Numbered from the stretch's first letter, positions 43,065-55,531 are shown. The stretch is DNA of 64,000 nucleotides from Diplodia intermedia (GCA_021495925.1 JAKEKT010000052.1:186001-250000); one strand, 5' to 3'. Numbers and translations are program-made. Notes: generated by a model not told the origin, from the letters alone.

Positions 43065-43577
43065 TCAAAGCGCCGCCGCTTCTCTCGCTTCCACCCCCTT
43101 CGTCACTCCCCGCCCCCTGATCCTCCTCCTCCTCCACTTCCCGCTCCGCCCCGCCCTTCTCCGCCCCACCCTCCCTTCGATCCGCAACACCGACATCAAT
43201 CCAAACCTGCTACCATCCGGCCCCTTGTCCCACCACCCCATACTCAACACCCCTCCCCCAAACAAACCCCTTTTCTCCATCTCGTCCACACTCAGCCACT
43301 CGGACCCGGGCGGGAAATAACGCTCCAGCAAGGTTGAGCCGGCAAGCAAGCTGGCCACGGCTGCGATGCTGCAAGAGTTCTTCGGTAGAATTTTCTTCGT
43401 GTTGAAGGTAGCGTATGTGACCATGGCCTCAGTAAGACCCGAGGCAATTATTCCACCCAACGTCGAGCAGGCAACCGCGGATTGCTCCTTGCGAAGTCCT
43501 CTCAGGAGACATTGCATGGAGGGGAGGACTGGGGGTTGAGGGTTTGCGAGATAGTGTAGGGGCTCGATTCTGGGCAT
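43065..43577 (-). CDS. hypothetical protein, possible mitochondrial-carrier relic
   Basis: A 170-codon frame from an ATG at 43577. Residues about 38-60 (LGGIIASGLTEAMVTY) look like the first helix of tricarboxylate-type mitochondrial carriers, which normally continue VTYP with the carrier signature. Here the signature Pro and its charged partners are absent (VTYATFNTKK), and nothing later resembles a carrier; intact carriers are near 300 aa with three repeats. The last ~55 residues are Arg/Gly-rich and probably translated non-coding DNA. Either a decayed fragment, an unrelated small protein, or one exon of a gene I cannot assemble. Confidence 0.28.
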   Translation of the reverse strand: MPRIEPLHYLANPQPPVLPSMQCLLRGLRKEQSAVACSTLGGIIASGLTEAMVTYATFNTKKILPKNSCSIAAVASLLAGSTLLERYFPPGSEWLSVDEMEKRGLFGGGVLSMGWWDKGPDGSRFGLMSVLRIEGRVGRRRAGRSGKWRRRRIRGRGVTKGVEAREAAAL

Positions 43578-44591
43578 TTATCTGAGGCTGTCATGGTCAG
43601 CTTTGCACTCGATGTGCCTTGTTATTCTTAAGGCTGAGCATTTCCACCCTCGTTAGTGCAACCCGACATCGATAGCCTGTGGTACTCGCTTCAAGGACGA
43701 GCACCCACATATAGCTCTAAGCCTTGTTCAACATGAGTTTGACACTGGGGCTTACCGGAAGTTTTGTTAATCGTCTTTCGAAGTTGCCCCTTACTCCCAT
43801 GGCCACATTTCGCCGCATTTGCATCGATTACAGTGAGCCCCTCGCCAGCATGTCCTGATGTGGCTGGATTCTGTATGATATAGAGAGAAGCCAGGAACGC
43901 TGTAGCCTTCCATCAGCGCGACTCCAAAAGACTGTAACGGTCCGCTCCTACCACAACTTGCTCCCCCGCCACACTTTACTCTCCCGAGTCTTCGAACCAG
44001 CCCCGCCGCGACACGAGGCGAGCGACATGCGTCGCGCGCGCGCAGGCAACCCGGTGCGACTTGCATTATATCTGTCCCCAATCACTCATTTGTAAGCGGC
44101 AGTTACGTACGTGATGCCAAACCAGATGCGAAAAGTTGAGTTTCACAAGGCAAGAGCCTCGTGCATCGCCCACGCCCCCCGCCGACCTGCCGCTTACATC
44201 GCCTTCAACGCGAGCACCGAAACCCTTTCTCTTCCACCACCAACAGCCTCGGCACGGCGGGTGAGGCTCCGTCGCTCCACACAGATGGCTCGAGTTACGA
44301 GAGATCTGAACCGCGCCATCTCTCCCCGATACAATGCAGAACGAAGGAAAGGCCGAGTGTGATGGGTCGAGAGAGTGAGCGGTGCGGGGGGCGTGTAGAT
44401 GACGGAGACGGAGGGGTTCCGAAGACTGGACAGAGAGCGACAAGCTGGAATGTGGCTGGCGGGATTTGAACAGCGTGCCGTTCGTCAATCATAGACTTGA
44501 AAGAAGGCAGATGTACGGACGTACAGAGTCGGTGTATAGAGCAGCACACACATACGACGTGAAGCCCGAGTGATTCACTAGTGTTTCCTTC
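43578..44591. other. intergenic region, no supportable gene
   Basis: No recognisable coding pattern on either strand. A GTTCAAATCC string on the minus strand near 44465 resembles a tRNA B box but has no tRNA around it. Confidence 0.5.
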
Positions 44592-45421
44592 CTACGAAAT
44601 AAAAATTCCGACCAAGGCAACGATGACCACTCCGAAGTTTGAGACTGAAGAATATCGAGAGGGGGCAGTGGAAGCTGCGGATATATCAAACTGCGAATCC
44701 GGAAAGACAGAGGCCGATGACATGACGGAATTTGGTCGGATCGAGGTCGAAAAGGAGGAGGAACCGTTGAAAGAGCTTTGGTTCAGGTTGGATGATGCTG
44801 CGCTTAAAGTCGAAAGCGCATTTTGAGCCTGGCAGAGAGAAGATGAACGCAAATGTGATGAGCGTTTGAAAGGCCGTTCGCCGGAGCGGAGTGAAAAGGT
44901 CGTGGTGGTCGTCGTATGAGACGATGATATATTCTGCAACGTAGCGGCGAGGGACGGGTCCGATGTAGTTGCTGCCCCTGCCGCAGAAGCTGTACCACTT
45001 TGTGAGGTGTTACAGCAGTCATCTACCTTGCTGTGGAGAGCTGTTTTGCGATGATAATGAGCAAGCTGCTTGATGTAAAAGTGGTGAAGCATGTGAGCGC
45101 TGGAACGCAAACATTGAAGTCAGGAAAAGGGTAGCCAACACTGTAGATCTCAACCGTACCTCTCAGATCCTCTTCTGTGCATGATGAAAGGTCATTCGCC
45201 CCCTCAACGTGGGAGGAGGCACTGCGTTCCTGCCAAAGTCCATATCAGCCGAAAAAAATCCCCGGAAGATTTGCTGCAGCTGTTGCGACAATGCTCTACA
45301 AAGATTGGTGGATACATACGCACGCTGAATCGGCTGTACAGCTTGTGCCATCGCCATTGTCCGCTGCAGCGGTTATAATTAGCAGAGAAGCTGCGAGGGC
45401 ACTCAAAGCAGCCTTTCTCAT
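44592..45421 (-). CDS. small secreted protein, possibly GPI-anchored; splicing ambiguous
   Basis: Exon 1 (45421-45320) encodes a clear signal peptide (MRKAALSALAASLLIITAAA) then DNGDGTSCTADSAC, ending at a GTATGT donor. Intron 45230-45319 has a CTGAT branch site and GCAG end. Exon 2 starts at 45229 and encodes SSCTEEDLR. Three continuations keep frame. (A) Donor GTACGG at 45159 to acceptor 45100, stop at 45023: 82 aa, four mature Cys. (B) That 60-nt intron retained: 102 aa with one more Cys. (C) Donor GTTGAG at 45154, exon 45099-45027, then a 49-nt intron to 44977 and on to 44592: 211 aa, Ser/Thr-rich, ending in a hydrophobic GPI-like tail (NFGVVIVALVGIFIS). The secretion signal and first intron look solid; the C-terminus is not decided. 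No family recognised. Confidence 0.5.
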
Positions 45422-47526
45422 TTTCGGAACAACGAAACATTCAAACGTCTGTCGGGCAACAGCTCTCACGGCCCCGCTCGCATATTGGCGTTCAGCTGCC
45501 AAGCTGGAAGTACATGCTGGTTCTTTGGCGCCATTATTATTGAGTCGTAGTTCCCCGGAAGCTTCCGCACACTGTGGGGAAGTCTAGTGCGAGGAGTGAC
45601 CACGGCTCTGGTATCAAGGCACGCATCGCATGGAGTTCGCCGTTCCAAATCCGTACTCGACCAGGGTCCTCATAGACGCAGCGGTACATTCCGCCCATAT
45701 AGCATTTTGCTGATCACTGGTGGCGAGGCCAGTAGGTGGAGGGACCAACAAAGACTGTGCAGAGACGGAGACGATGCAGCGGTAGATGGTGGCAGGGAAA
45801 TTTCACATGCACATCTGAAGACGCGTTGAGGTGGTGAACAAGCTTGCTGGATCAGGATCCGGCAGGTCGGTCAAGGGCCAGACGTTGCGCTAACCATCGA
45901 CTTTCGCCTTTCGAGTCTAGGGCACCCACTGCACCAACGTCCCAAGAATTTGTCAATATTCTGTACTCTGGGTATGGTCTGCTGATGGTCCAGTCATCAG
46001 TGTTGGCACGCCATGAGGGTCGTCGCGCCCTGCCGCTGGTATGTATGTCTCTTGCCCACTTCACATGCTGCGGGTGACATACCGGCTTGTCAGATGTATT
46101 TGCAAACCATGTGGCCCATAACAGCTTCGTTGAACGGCGTCATGATCAACATCGAACTGCACGGTTGGGTCCTGAGACGTCTCAGATGACTTTCAGGGTC
46201 TTCGTGCAAGGGGTCACGAGAACAAGATATTGCCGATTTCCGTATGCATCTCCTTGTCAAGGGTGAACTGTGGTTGGAAAGTTGTGGCGTTCAGAGCCGA
46301 GTGACGAACCGATGGTGGTCTCACGGGGTGGGAACAACAATATCAGCTTCGCAAAGTAGGAGCTGCATATACAGAAGAGTCCAGGCAAGATGGACGACGA
46401 ACAAATTTATGCCGCAGCCGGGCGGGGCGGGGCGTTGCACAGGACTGGCGTGTCATCCAGACATGAAGCAGGCATTCATACCGGATTCGTGGACGGAGGG
46501 ACCTCCTGCGAGACATTGCATGCCGGAGAAATGTATTCCCCCTTCGTGTATCTTATTGTCAAACGACAGTCCACATCTCGGTAAGCCTGTGCCCCACACT
46601 GCCGAGTCCGCTCAGGCGAGGCATCACACTCGACGGGCGAACAAATTCCACGATTATATTGGTATGGCGCTGTCGTGTGCGATACTCGGCTCAATCTGTT
46701 CCGGGGCGTTGATAGTGGCGGGACCGAGTAAGGACAACCGAGGCACAGGCGATAACGGTGGGCTGCCTCGATATTGAAACGCCGGGGAAGATCGCAATCA
46801 GTAATCCGAGTTGCAAGGCTACGATCATGACGTCTCCAGGCTTGGGGTTGAGAGGCAAGGGCAACAAGCTCGAGAACGGACGGCCTTCTGACACGATGGA
46901 CGGCGGCGGCAATAATAATAAGTTCCGACCGAACGAGGCAGGGGAAGCGAGGCTCGTGTGGGTAGGTGCTGCAGCGGAGGTGAAATTTCAGGCGTCGGGG
47001 CCGGGCGGCGCCACAGCAGGAGCCGCGACGACGGCAGATCGAGCAGCACACCCTGCAGCGCCTGCTGAAACAGGGCCCGACGCAGCGTTCGGATGCGTAA
47101 TCATGCAGCGACCAGGCCTCCACCCCGCGTCGTGTGCAGCGTCGCAGCGGCACCGGGCGGCTGGCAGCGTGTCGCGGTGGTGCAGAGCGGGAGCGCAGAG
47201 GCGCAGCAAACGGCCAGGCGCATGGCGGCGACAGGGCGGCGCTGTGTCTGAGCGCTGGCGGGGGCGACGGTCGTTGGTGCGGGGAAAGGATGGAAAAATG
47301 CACAAGCAGGGCGCGCACGAGAGAAGCAAGTGCGGCGGCTGGCTGGCTTGGCCCCGGCGGGCGCCGGCCCCGACAGCGGCAGCCTCTTAAGCCAGTGGTT
47401 GCGATTGCGATCCACCTCCGCACGCGCTGAGCCTGTTTGCAGTGACTTCAACCTCCCGTCGACTGCGCCCCGTCCGCAATGCTCGCCCACGCATCCTTGT
47501 AACCGCCAATCTGTTGCGCCCGCGCC
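45422..47526. other. intergenic region, no supportable gene
   Basis: Upstream DNA of two divergent genes. A 315-codon minus-strand frame at 46476-47423 is Arg/Pro/Ser/Cys-rich without any domain and is judged non-coding. The last ~100 bp before 47527 is C-rich leader-like sequence for the RING gene. Confidence 0.5.
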
Positions 47527-49532
47527 ATGTCTGCGACCGTGCTGATGCGCTACGTGCGCGCGACGTGCGCCGCTGCCGTGGTCCTCCAACACGCCGTGAC
47601 GGCCCAGACGGTGACGCCGTCCAATGCGACGGACCAGCCCGCCGACACCAGCCAGCTCGTCCTCTCTGTCGCCCGCCGCACCGTCGAAGGCGTGCCCGTC
47701 GCCCAGGTGGTCCCGCTCACTGCCCGCGCGGCTGACGATCTCGACGTACGTTTCCGTCTTACTCTTACACGCCCATGGCCCGACCATCCTGCCCGAAACA
47801 CGCATATACTGACTGCCCGCCCCCAGGTCTCGGACGGTCTCCCTGGCCAGCTCTTCTACGCATCCGACTCCTCCGCCCAGCGCCTCAATTCCTCCAACAT
47901 CGCCTACATCGACTGCGACCCCGACGCCTACCGCGGATTTTCGCAGGCCTCCGACGTCCTCCACACTGCCATCGACCACGGCGCTGCCGCTGCCCTGTTC
48001 TTCAGCAAGTCTGCCCGCTCCTGCAACGTCACCGGCGTCGCCGACAGTTTCCCCTTCCTGTATTCCATGGTCAATGCGACCGCGTCGCAGCAACTTCTCG
48101 ACGACCTCATCGCAACCACCAGCCAGGCCGGCCAGGTCTACTTCGTGACGATCCGCTCCACCGCCGGCAGTTCCACCAACGGCAACGACACCATGAGCAC
48201 CAACGGCGATTCTGGCTCCGACCAGTCGCAGTCGAACAGCAACCCGCTGGGTCCGTCGCCGTCCACGGCCGTGGCCATGATCATCCTGTACAGCATTACT
48301 GGCGTAATTACCGCGCTTTTCCTCGTCATCATCATCACTGGAGCGTTGCGGGCACATCGCCACCCAGAGCGATATGGACCGGGTGTGGTGCTCAACGGCG
48401 GAAGAGGAGGAGCGCGGCAGACTCGCGTGCGCGGCATCGCACGGGCAATGCTGGACACGCTTCCCGTCGTCAAGTTCGGGGACAACAACCAGCAAAATCC
48501 CCCCAAGCCAGCGGACGTGGAGATGGGCGACACCACGGCACGGAACAGCGCGGAGAACATGCAGCAGGCGGCGGACGCGGACGCTCACGGCCAGCAGCAG
48601 GCTGGGGCAGCCGGAGCAACCGGCGGGGCGGAAACGGCCGCCGCCAACGGCCGGATCTCGCACGAGGGAGCTCCGCGCTCAGCCGCTGCAGAGGCAACGA
48701 ACGGTACTGAGCAGCAGGCTGACTCTACTGAAGCGGGCATCGCGCCGGCAGCCGCCGGCGGCAGCGCGGAAAACCTGGCTTCCGAGGGCGACGCCTACAC
48801 GGGCTGCACCATCTGCACCGAGGAGTTCGAGCCGGGCCAGGACGTCCGTCTGTTGCCGTGCAACCACAAGTTCCATCCTGAATGCATTGACCCGTGGCTG
48901 CTCAACGTCAGCGGGACCTGTCCGCTATGGTAAGTTTCCTATCATGCTTAGCCTTGGCGTGATGATCTACGGGGCCCGCGCCCGCGCCCACCATCGTCAT
49001 CGCCATCCCTCTTCACACGAACCTGACATGCTAACGTTGCACTTCGTACAGCCGCATCGACCTCAACCCTGCCTCGCCCACGGACGAACACCAACCCGGC
49101 TCCGACCACCACCACCACAACAACAGCGCCAGCACCCGCCGTTCCGCCTCGATCCTCGCACCGCCTCTTTCCCCCATGGACGCCGCCGCCGCCAACATCC
49201 CGCCGTCCCCGCACGACCACCGCCGCCGCAGCATGTTCCGCGACCTCCTGCACCTCCGCGGCCACGACGCCAACTCGACCAGCGAGGAGCGCCTCGCCAT
49301 GGCCCGCCGCATGGCCATCGACCGCAACTCGCGCGACGCCAACCAGGTCGCCACTCCTCGCGGCGAGGCAGCAGCGGACGACCGTCGCAGGAGCAGGCGC
49401 CTGAGCAGCCTCTTCCGGCCTGGCAGACACGGCGGCGCTGCTCCTGCTGCTGCTGCCACGGATGTGGAAGAGGCAGCGCTGCCGCAGCCGCCTCCGCCGG
49501 TGCACGACGGTGGTGCGGCGGCGTCGAGGTGA
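47527..49532 (+). CDS. PA-TM-RING E3 ubiquitin ligase
   Basis: Membrane-anchored RING-H2 ubiquitin ligase of the PA-TM-RING type, expected in endosome/vacuole or Golgi membranes. Exons 47527-47745, 47827-48929 and 49052-49532 give 600 aa. Order: signal peptide (about 1-27); lumenal PA-like domain with several N-glycosylation sites (about 28-215); one membrane helix (MIILYSITGVITALFLVIII, about 223-245); low-complexity cytosolic stretch; RING-H2 (about 400-441) with CTICTEEF, LPCNHKFHPECIDPWL and CPLC, whose final Cys codon is formed by splicing TG|C; then a Ser/Arg/Ala-rich tail with a long His/Asn run. Intron 1 (81 nt, GTACGT donor, ACTGAC branch, CCCAG) has no stop and is a multiple of three, so it could be retained; I treat it as spliced because its signals are strong. 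All eight zinc ligands are present. Confidence 0.9.
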
Positions 49533-50101
49533 AGTTAATTAACTTCATATGATTTTTTTTTTCCTTTTTCCACTTTGCTCTGAGAGATACACGTTACATC
49601 GGCTGCAAAGATCGCTGCGTCTGGGACGGGGGTGGTTCACAGTATTTCTTTCCCTCTTTTTTGCTATTTTATTTGGGATTTGCAAATACGGTCACGATGA
49701 ACGAATGGTCATGGGGAGTGTGGATAACATTGCAAGGAGTTTTTTGGTTTTTTTTTTCTTTTGGGGTCATCGGGGTCTGCTTTTTGCTCTTTGCTTTTTT
49801 TTTTTTACTTTCGCGGCTGATGCATGGCATGCGGAAAGGGGCCGCCGGGTGGGTGATGGGATGTGAAGGAAAGGAAAGATGACGAAACTTCTTGCTTCCC
49901 TTTGCATGCGAATCCTTGCACCGCACACCTCCGGAAAGGCATATATGGGGTTGATGTTCTGGGCTTTTTTTTTTTCTCTCTCGTACTCTTGTTGACACTT
50001 GCGGCTACGGAGGGAGTACATACAAAGTGCAAGGCGGCTTTCTTCTCCCTCAGATACCCATGTAGATGTGGATGCATGGAAGGATGGATGGATGGATGGA
50101 C

Positions 50102-50125
50102 GGGGGGGGGGGGGGGGGGGGGGTA
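50102..50125 (+). repeat. 24-bp poly-G run
   Basis: Twenty-four consecutive G, preceded by GGAT tandem units (about 50081-50100). Length in the assembly may be inaccurate. Confidence 0.9.
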
Positions 50126-51960
50126 TGGGCAGGCGCCCGGTTGCTGGGTACGGTATACAGGAATGGATGGTGCAGCGGGCGGCGGGGCGGGCGGGGAGTT
50201 TGCATACACATACACACACACACACTTTAAATCAAGATATGTACACACTTTTTGCTTTTTCTTCTTCTTCTCTCGCCACTTCCGCCTCCTCCTTCTCGTT
50301 TTTTTTTTTCACAGATTCTGCCATGGCCGTTGGCTAGTAGGGGTGTGTTGGTGAGCACGACGATGATCATCCCGGTAAATGACTTGCGGCATACGTCATT
50401 TTCTGGCACGCACACTGGTGCGGGTGGTCGTGGTCGTGCTTGCATGCTTGCGTGCTTGATCATCGAACCTTGTTATTGCAGGGCAGGCAGCGCTTGTCGT
50501 GCAGATCGGTCAGCAAAAGATCGTGTCTGGTCTTTGCAAGCATCGTGCGTGCGTGCGTGTTATCGGTGCGGTGGGTGCTGAGTAAACAGAGCGGGGATGG
50601 TGGTGGGGAGGGGGGCTGTGCAGGTGTAGTGCAGTGCGGTGTCTCGGGGAGCGGGCGGGAGCGCGGGCTATTGGTCGTGGAGCGGAAGAGGGGAATAGGG
50701 GAGGCACGGGGAGATTGGTCGAGGTGTTACGGTATTGTCCTTGCCTTTTGGGGGATTGGACGGGGTGTCTTTTTCTTCGGGGAGCCGGAGGGAGTGGTTG
50801 TATGTGGGCATTCGCGCGGGTTGGTTGGTGGGATCGGTGGGTGTTGTTTTCGTTTTTTTCTGTCGTAAGTAAGATTCCGGTGTACTTGTTGAGGCTTACA
50901 AACGGCCTTTGAGGATGTGTGATATCACTGATTAGCGGAGAACAGCGGGTCAGGGGTATGTGAGTGGATAGAGTGTTGGAGCTGAGTGAGCAGGATATCG
51001 ACGGAGGGGAACCTTGGTAGGGCGAATGCATGCATACCTCATTGGTGAGGTTCGATGTCTTTCTGCTCACATGTACGGGCACGGCGGGCTTCTTTTGGGG
51101 CATTGAGAACCTTGCTGCTGCTGCAGATGACCAAGTCCCATCTGGTGGCTTCTATAAGAATGTGTTCAGCTAGCCTTTGGGTATGTACCTTCCGGCTTAG
51201 AGAGCCTGTGTGACTCGGGTGGGTCCACTACAAAGGGAAAATGCGTGCTCACTCGTCTTTGCGTCGCTTCAGACTTTCGAGAATGTAATGGTTCTTTTGT
51301 GGCCATTGCGCTTTTCACAATGACTGGATGCCAATCGTCAATACATGTTGATGATGCTGGCACTCATGAATCAAAACCTGCTGCCAAGCATAACTCGCCG
51401 TTGGTGATGGAAATTCAAATACACGCTGTTGAGGAAATAATCTCATCCCGACCACCGGAATGGTCAGTCCACTCCAGACCAAGCAAGCAGGAAGTGAAAA
51501 TGACGTTACTTCCTTAAGGCACAAGTGCAGAGCTGCAGCTTCCGAGATACGCAATTTTGATAGCACGAACGTACTTGACTAATATATACAAGTAGGCACA
51601 TTCTACGCACGTGCCATGCCATAGTGAGAGAGGCCTTGTGCTCAAACCCCGCGGACTCTGGACACGGGTCAGTGCTCTCGCACTGAAGTCATATTTACCG
51701 CCTCATCTCAAGCTTTGGATCCAAGCAGCAGAACATGGATGTAATCGAGTCCCATGGGGTAGAAAGACGGAGATCGCTACTGGCTGCGGTTTCTACTAGA
51801 AGATGACGACTCTTTCTCGGTCTTTCGCTGCTCAAGTGGCTCACAACATCCTCAACGAGGACATATCTTTATTTGACGAAAGTGAACACTTTAATTTCTT
51901 CATGATGACGTCACTATCCATCATCAATTAATGATGAAAAGGCCAGCACGACGTATCCAT

Positions 51961-51989
51961 GCATTGCGGGTTCAAGTCTCCCCCAATGC
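51961..51989 (+). other. hairpin-forming inverted repeat
   Basis: Ten-base arms (GCATTGCGGG and its partner) pair at nine of ten positions around a 9-nt loop. The loop side contains GGTTCAAGTC, which resembles a tRNA B box, but no acceptor or D arm is found upstream. Confidence 0.4.
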
Positions 51990-54697
51990 TGAACCTCCGA
52001 AGTGGGCGCAAGCATTGCAATTTCCGAAACGGCACCACAGAGTGAACGTGTTGTGTTCACCTTCCGATTGTCACAGTCAAATGCTCAGTGGTCTGAATCG
52101 TACAGAAGTGAGGTCCTAGGGACTCATAAACAAGATTAAATGGCTACAACAAGCACGAGCGCGGAGTCTCCCGAGCGTGAAGCGCTACATTGCACACTAG
52201 CCCTCATTCAGTTGATGAGACAGCTAAAGACTGACGGTTCCTCAATCAGGCTGATGTAGCACGTGCATCAACCATCGTGGTCCTCTGACCAGGAACACAC
52301 CAAAGACACGCCTCCCGACAGACGCAAATATCTAAAGTCCCACATTTCCCCGATCCCTGGAGTCTGTCACGAAAAAGTAAGCAAGCTCGCTCGTTATCAC
52401 TGAGGTGAAGAGAGCTACGTCCACGACTGGCCTTCCCTTCTTCATTCATATACCATTACCCCATACTGTCCGGTGAGCTATTAGGGCTGGCGTGAAAGCG
52501 GTTGCTCACCTGTACGCGTGAAGTGATGCGCTACCGCTGTCACTTGATGGGAGCTGCAGCAGCACTGCGAAATTCTCGCCATCATCATTATCCGATACTG
52601 AGCCCCCGCATATTGGTATCCGGATTATGAGATTCCCCAACCGCCTCTTGTCCAAACAAGTCGGTTGAAGCCCGAAGAACTCCAGGAGAAAACCAAAGTG
52701 AGTTCCCATGTCATCCCATGCGTACTTCACGCTTGCATTCATCTGCGACAACACAGCTCTGACTCCAGACAATCCAAACGAGCTCCACGGAGATTTGAGT
52801 AGCTGTAAATTGTCAGACACGAAGTCTGGTCAGCGGTCGCTGGCGCGGCGGTCAGATCACCGGGCATACGTCAGTCCAAACCAAGTGGCAAACCGGGGCG
52901 TTCGGCGACATGGGCAGCTGACAAACAGCGGAGCGGCGCCTCAACACCACGTGGCAGTCGGCGGGTAGGCAGGCTCAGCTGCGCGTGACTGCACATCCAA
53001 CGAGGTCGATGCGCTATAAAGTGCCACGGAAAAGCTGTTGTGTTTGCGTTGTTCATCCCCTGAGGCACCTGGCTTCTACACAGTCCGGCTGAGAGATACG
53101 CGACTGCTTTGGGTGCTCTTTTGGCCGGGATATTTCTGCTGAAGCACGTAACTGTGCTCAAGGCCCGCACGCAAGCGCCTATTGGTCCTCATTTGAGAAA
53201 GTTGATGACCAACAGCTTCCCGCAATGCTCCCCCGCATCATCATCAAATTACCCTCAAACCAGTACCGGGAAGACATGATGGGGCAGTTGAAAGGCAGTC
53301 AGGCAAGAGCTGGCCCCTATTGACGGAAGTGGTTATTGAACGCACCCATCTTCTCCTCTCCAGGGAAAGAGTGAGCCCTTTGTTTAAGTTGTTTTTTCTC
53401 GGGTCTTTTATTACCAAGTCTGGCGCTTCGTTGTTTACAGAAGACAGTGTGTCTATCTGTTTTTATCCAGTCTTGCATTCAGCCTTATCTTTGCCGAGTG
53501 TCAGAAGACGGGAAGGATCCGCATTCAGGGATCTGAGCGGCAGCCGTGTCGATACACGTAGGTACGCTGATGATGATACGTGATCAGTGCCGACATGTGA
53601 GCAGCGAACATGTTGGGGCCGCACGGTAGTGGGATGAGTGTGGGGTGTCACTCGTGCGTTGGGAAGCTGAACCAAACAACAGGCGTTGAGCTACGTGATA
53701 TGAAAGCACGCGGTGGGCATCAGGTCTGAGGGTCTACTGCCCATGGATTACACGTGCCAATCCCTCAGTGTCCGCAATTGATAGTTTAAACAGCAGCGAC
53801 CAGTGCTTCATTTATACTCTCATGGTAAGAAAACGACAGTCTAATGCGAAAGACGACTATGGACTGTTTGCCTCGACTACTCGTCAGGACCTTGACTCGT
53901 CCTGCTTTGTGGTTCCAAGAGATACGAAGATGCATCAGCCGTTGCCGTCTCTGGAAGGAGTCGTGGCGAATGATGATGGCAGCGCGCATCTTATTCATGC
54001 TGAACAACGGCACCAAGAAAGCCACATGCGTATCTTCATCACCATCGATGTTTGGTGCTACATCCGGCGCCTCAAAGACCATGTGCTCAGGTAACACTGC
54101 TCGCTCAACCCAACACCCCCAAACAAGTGTCTCTGGTCCACGTTTCCACTGATGATATAAGCATAGCGCCGAGGCTAGACATCACTTTAGATAACGACGT
54201 ATGAAAGTGCAAACTTGGGATACTAAATACTCTCGCGAACAGGCAGTCACTTTTGGGGACCAGCAGCACATGACTGAGCATCTGGCATCACAAGCGTGAG
54301 GTGTGTTCCCCTGCAGCACGCTCGATGGATATGACCTACACCCGCATCACCGGCGAAGGTCAGGCAGCAAAGCCTTGAGTGACGTATCAAAGCGTGAAGC
54401 AAAAAATGACAAGTATCCGCCTTGACGAAATCAAAATCCAAGCGCGTGACCTCTGGCACTAACCAGAAAGGTAAACCAGACGCAAGCTACGGCTACCCAG
54501 AAGCAATGTGCAGAAGCCTTCCATCCACCCTGCGCGTCACAGAAACCTGCACGAGAAGCACGAGCATTGAGCGCAGCTGTCACACGAACAGCACACATGC
54601 GCCTCAGCCATGCCCACCAGACCACCGAGCGGGAGTCCTTCCGACATCACCTGCCCGCCGACAGCACGAGGAAACTCCTCAGAGCCCGAAACCCGTG

Positions 54698-54704
54698 TAT
54701 AAAA
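54698..54704 (+). promoter_or_regulatory. orphan TATA box
   Basis: TATAAAA followed by about 70 bp with C/T-rich patches. Two overlapping frames start at 54778 and 54791, neither with recognisable features. It may mark an untranslated or very small transcript. Confidence 0.3.
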
Positions 54705-55531
54705 CCACGGCTACATCAGCGCCTTACCATCCTCCTCCTCATCACCACCGCAGTGTAGGTAGAGCGAAGATCACTTCATGACAACCCGACTTGCCTCTGC
54801 GGCTGGCAGCCGTTATGCAAAAGGACGCAGACTGTCTCGGTCCGCTGCGGCCTTCCTCCCACTCCGCGTGTTGTCTCGCCATCTTCCGCCGCAGCCGCGA
54901 CTCGGAGCGCGCCGCCCACCATCACTCCATAGCGGTGTCCATCAGCATCGTAACTGTGCGACGCTGCACATCATCATCATCCAACGGTCTGCATCACCAT
55001 CGCAAGACACTGATGATGCGCACGGAAGCCGCTGACGTTGAGTGCCTTTGCTATCTACGCCGACAAGGATGGGCGCAGGCAGGCCGCAGCGCCAGAAGTA
55101 CGAGACAATGTTCACTGCCGAGAAATCAACAGTTACCATGTCACCGTTGTCGACAGTATGGCACAAAACCCTCGTTGCAGAATGGAGAAAGGGAGGAGCG
55201 GTAGGTAGGCTCCGTTTTATAGCCTCCAGTGCAAGGCCACACCCTGGCGCGAAAACGGCACGAGGGCGCGGCAAAGGGCCGTGCGGTATGCACATGCAAG
55301 CTTGAATCAAGAGGGATGTGTCCGGTGATACATAACAAGCAGGCGCTGTGCCAACACGCTGATTGACCGAGTGCCGTGAGACGCCGAAGGCAAATCACCA
55401 CAGACGGGCATAAGCGACCAAACAGAGGTCTAATGAAGTGAAGTGAAGAAAATGGCAATGCAGTAAGGGTATCTTTTTTTCCGCCTCTTTCCCTCTCATC
55501 TCCTCTCCCCTCCCCTCCACCCCACCCCACC

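Larger units (their letters stand above)
49533..55531. other. long region without a recognised gene
   Basis: Nearly 6 kb. It begins with T-rich DNA (RING gene 3' region), then microsatellites (ATGG units, a 24-bp G run, CA run). From 51 to 55 kb the composition is ordinary, with many short frames up to about 144 codons on both strands, none with a domain, signal peptide or convincing splice pattern. A TATAAAA at 54698 precedes overlapping short frames. The 3' untranslated region of ARP6 probably lies near 55430-55531. Confidence 0.5.

Noticed and set aside
44440..44482. GTTCAAATCC on the minus strand, tRNA-like
   Set aside because: T-stem positions do not pair and no upstream tRNA body is seen.
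46476..47423. 315-codon minus-strand frame upstream of the RING gene
   Set aside because: Arg/Pro/Ser/Cys-rich, no domain, no promoter or splice signals; overlaps the RING gene leader region.
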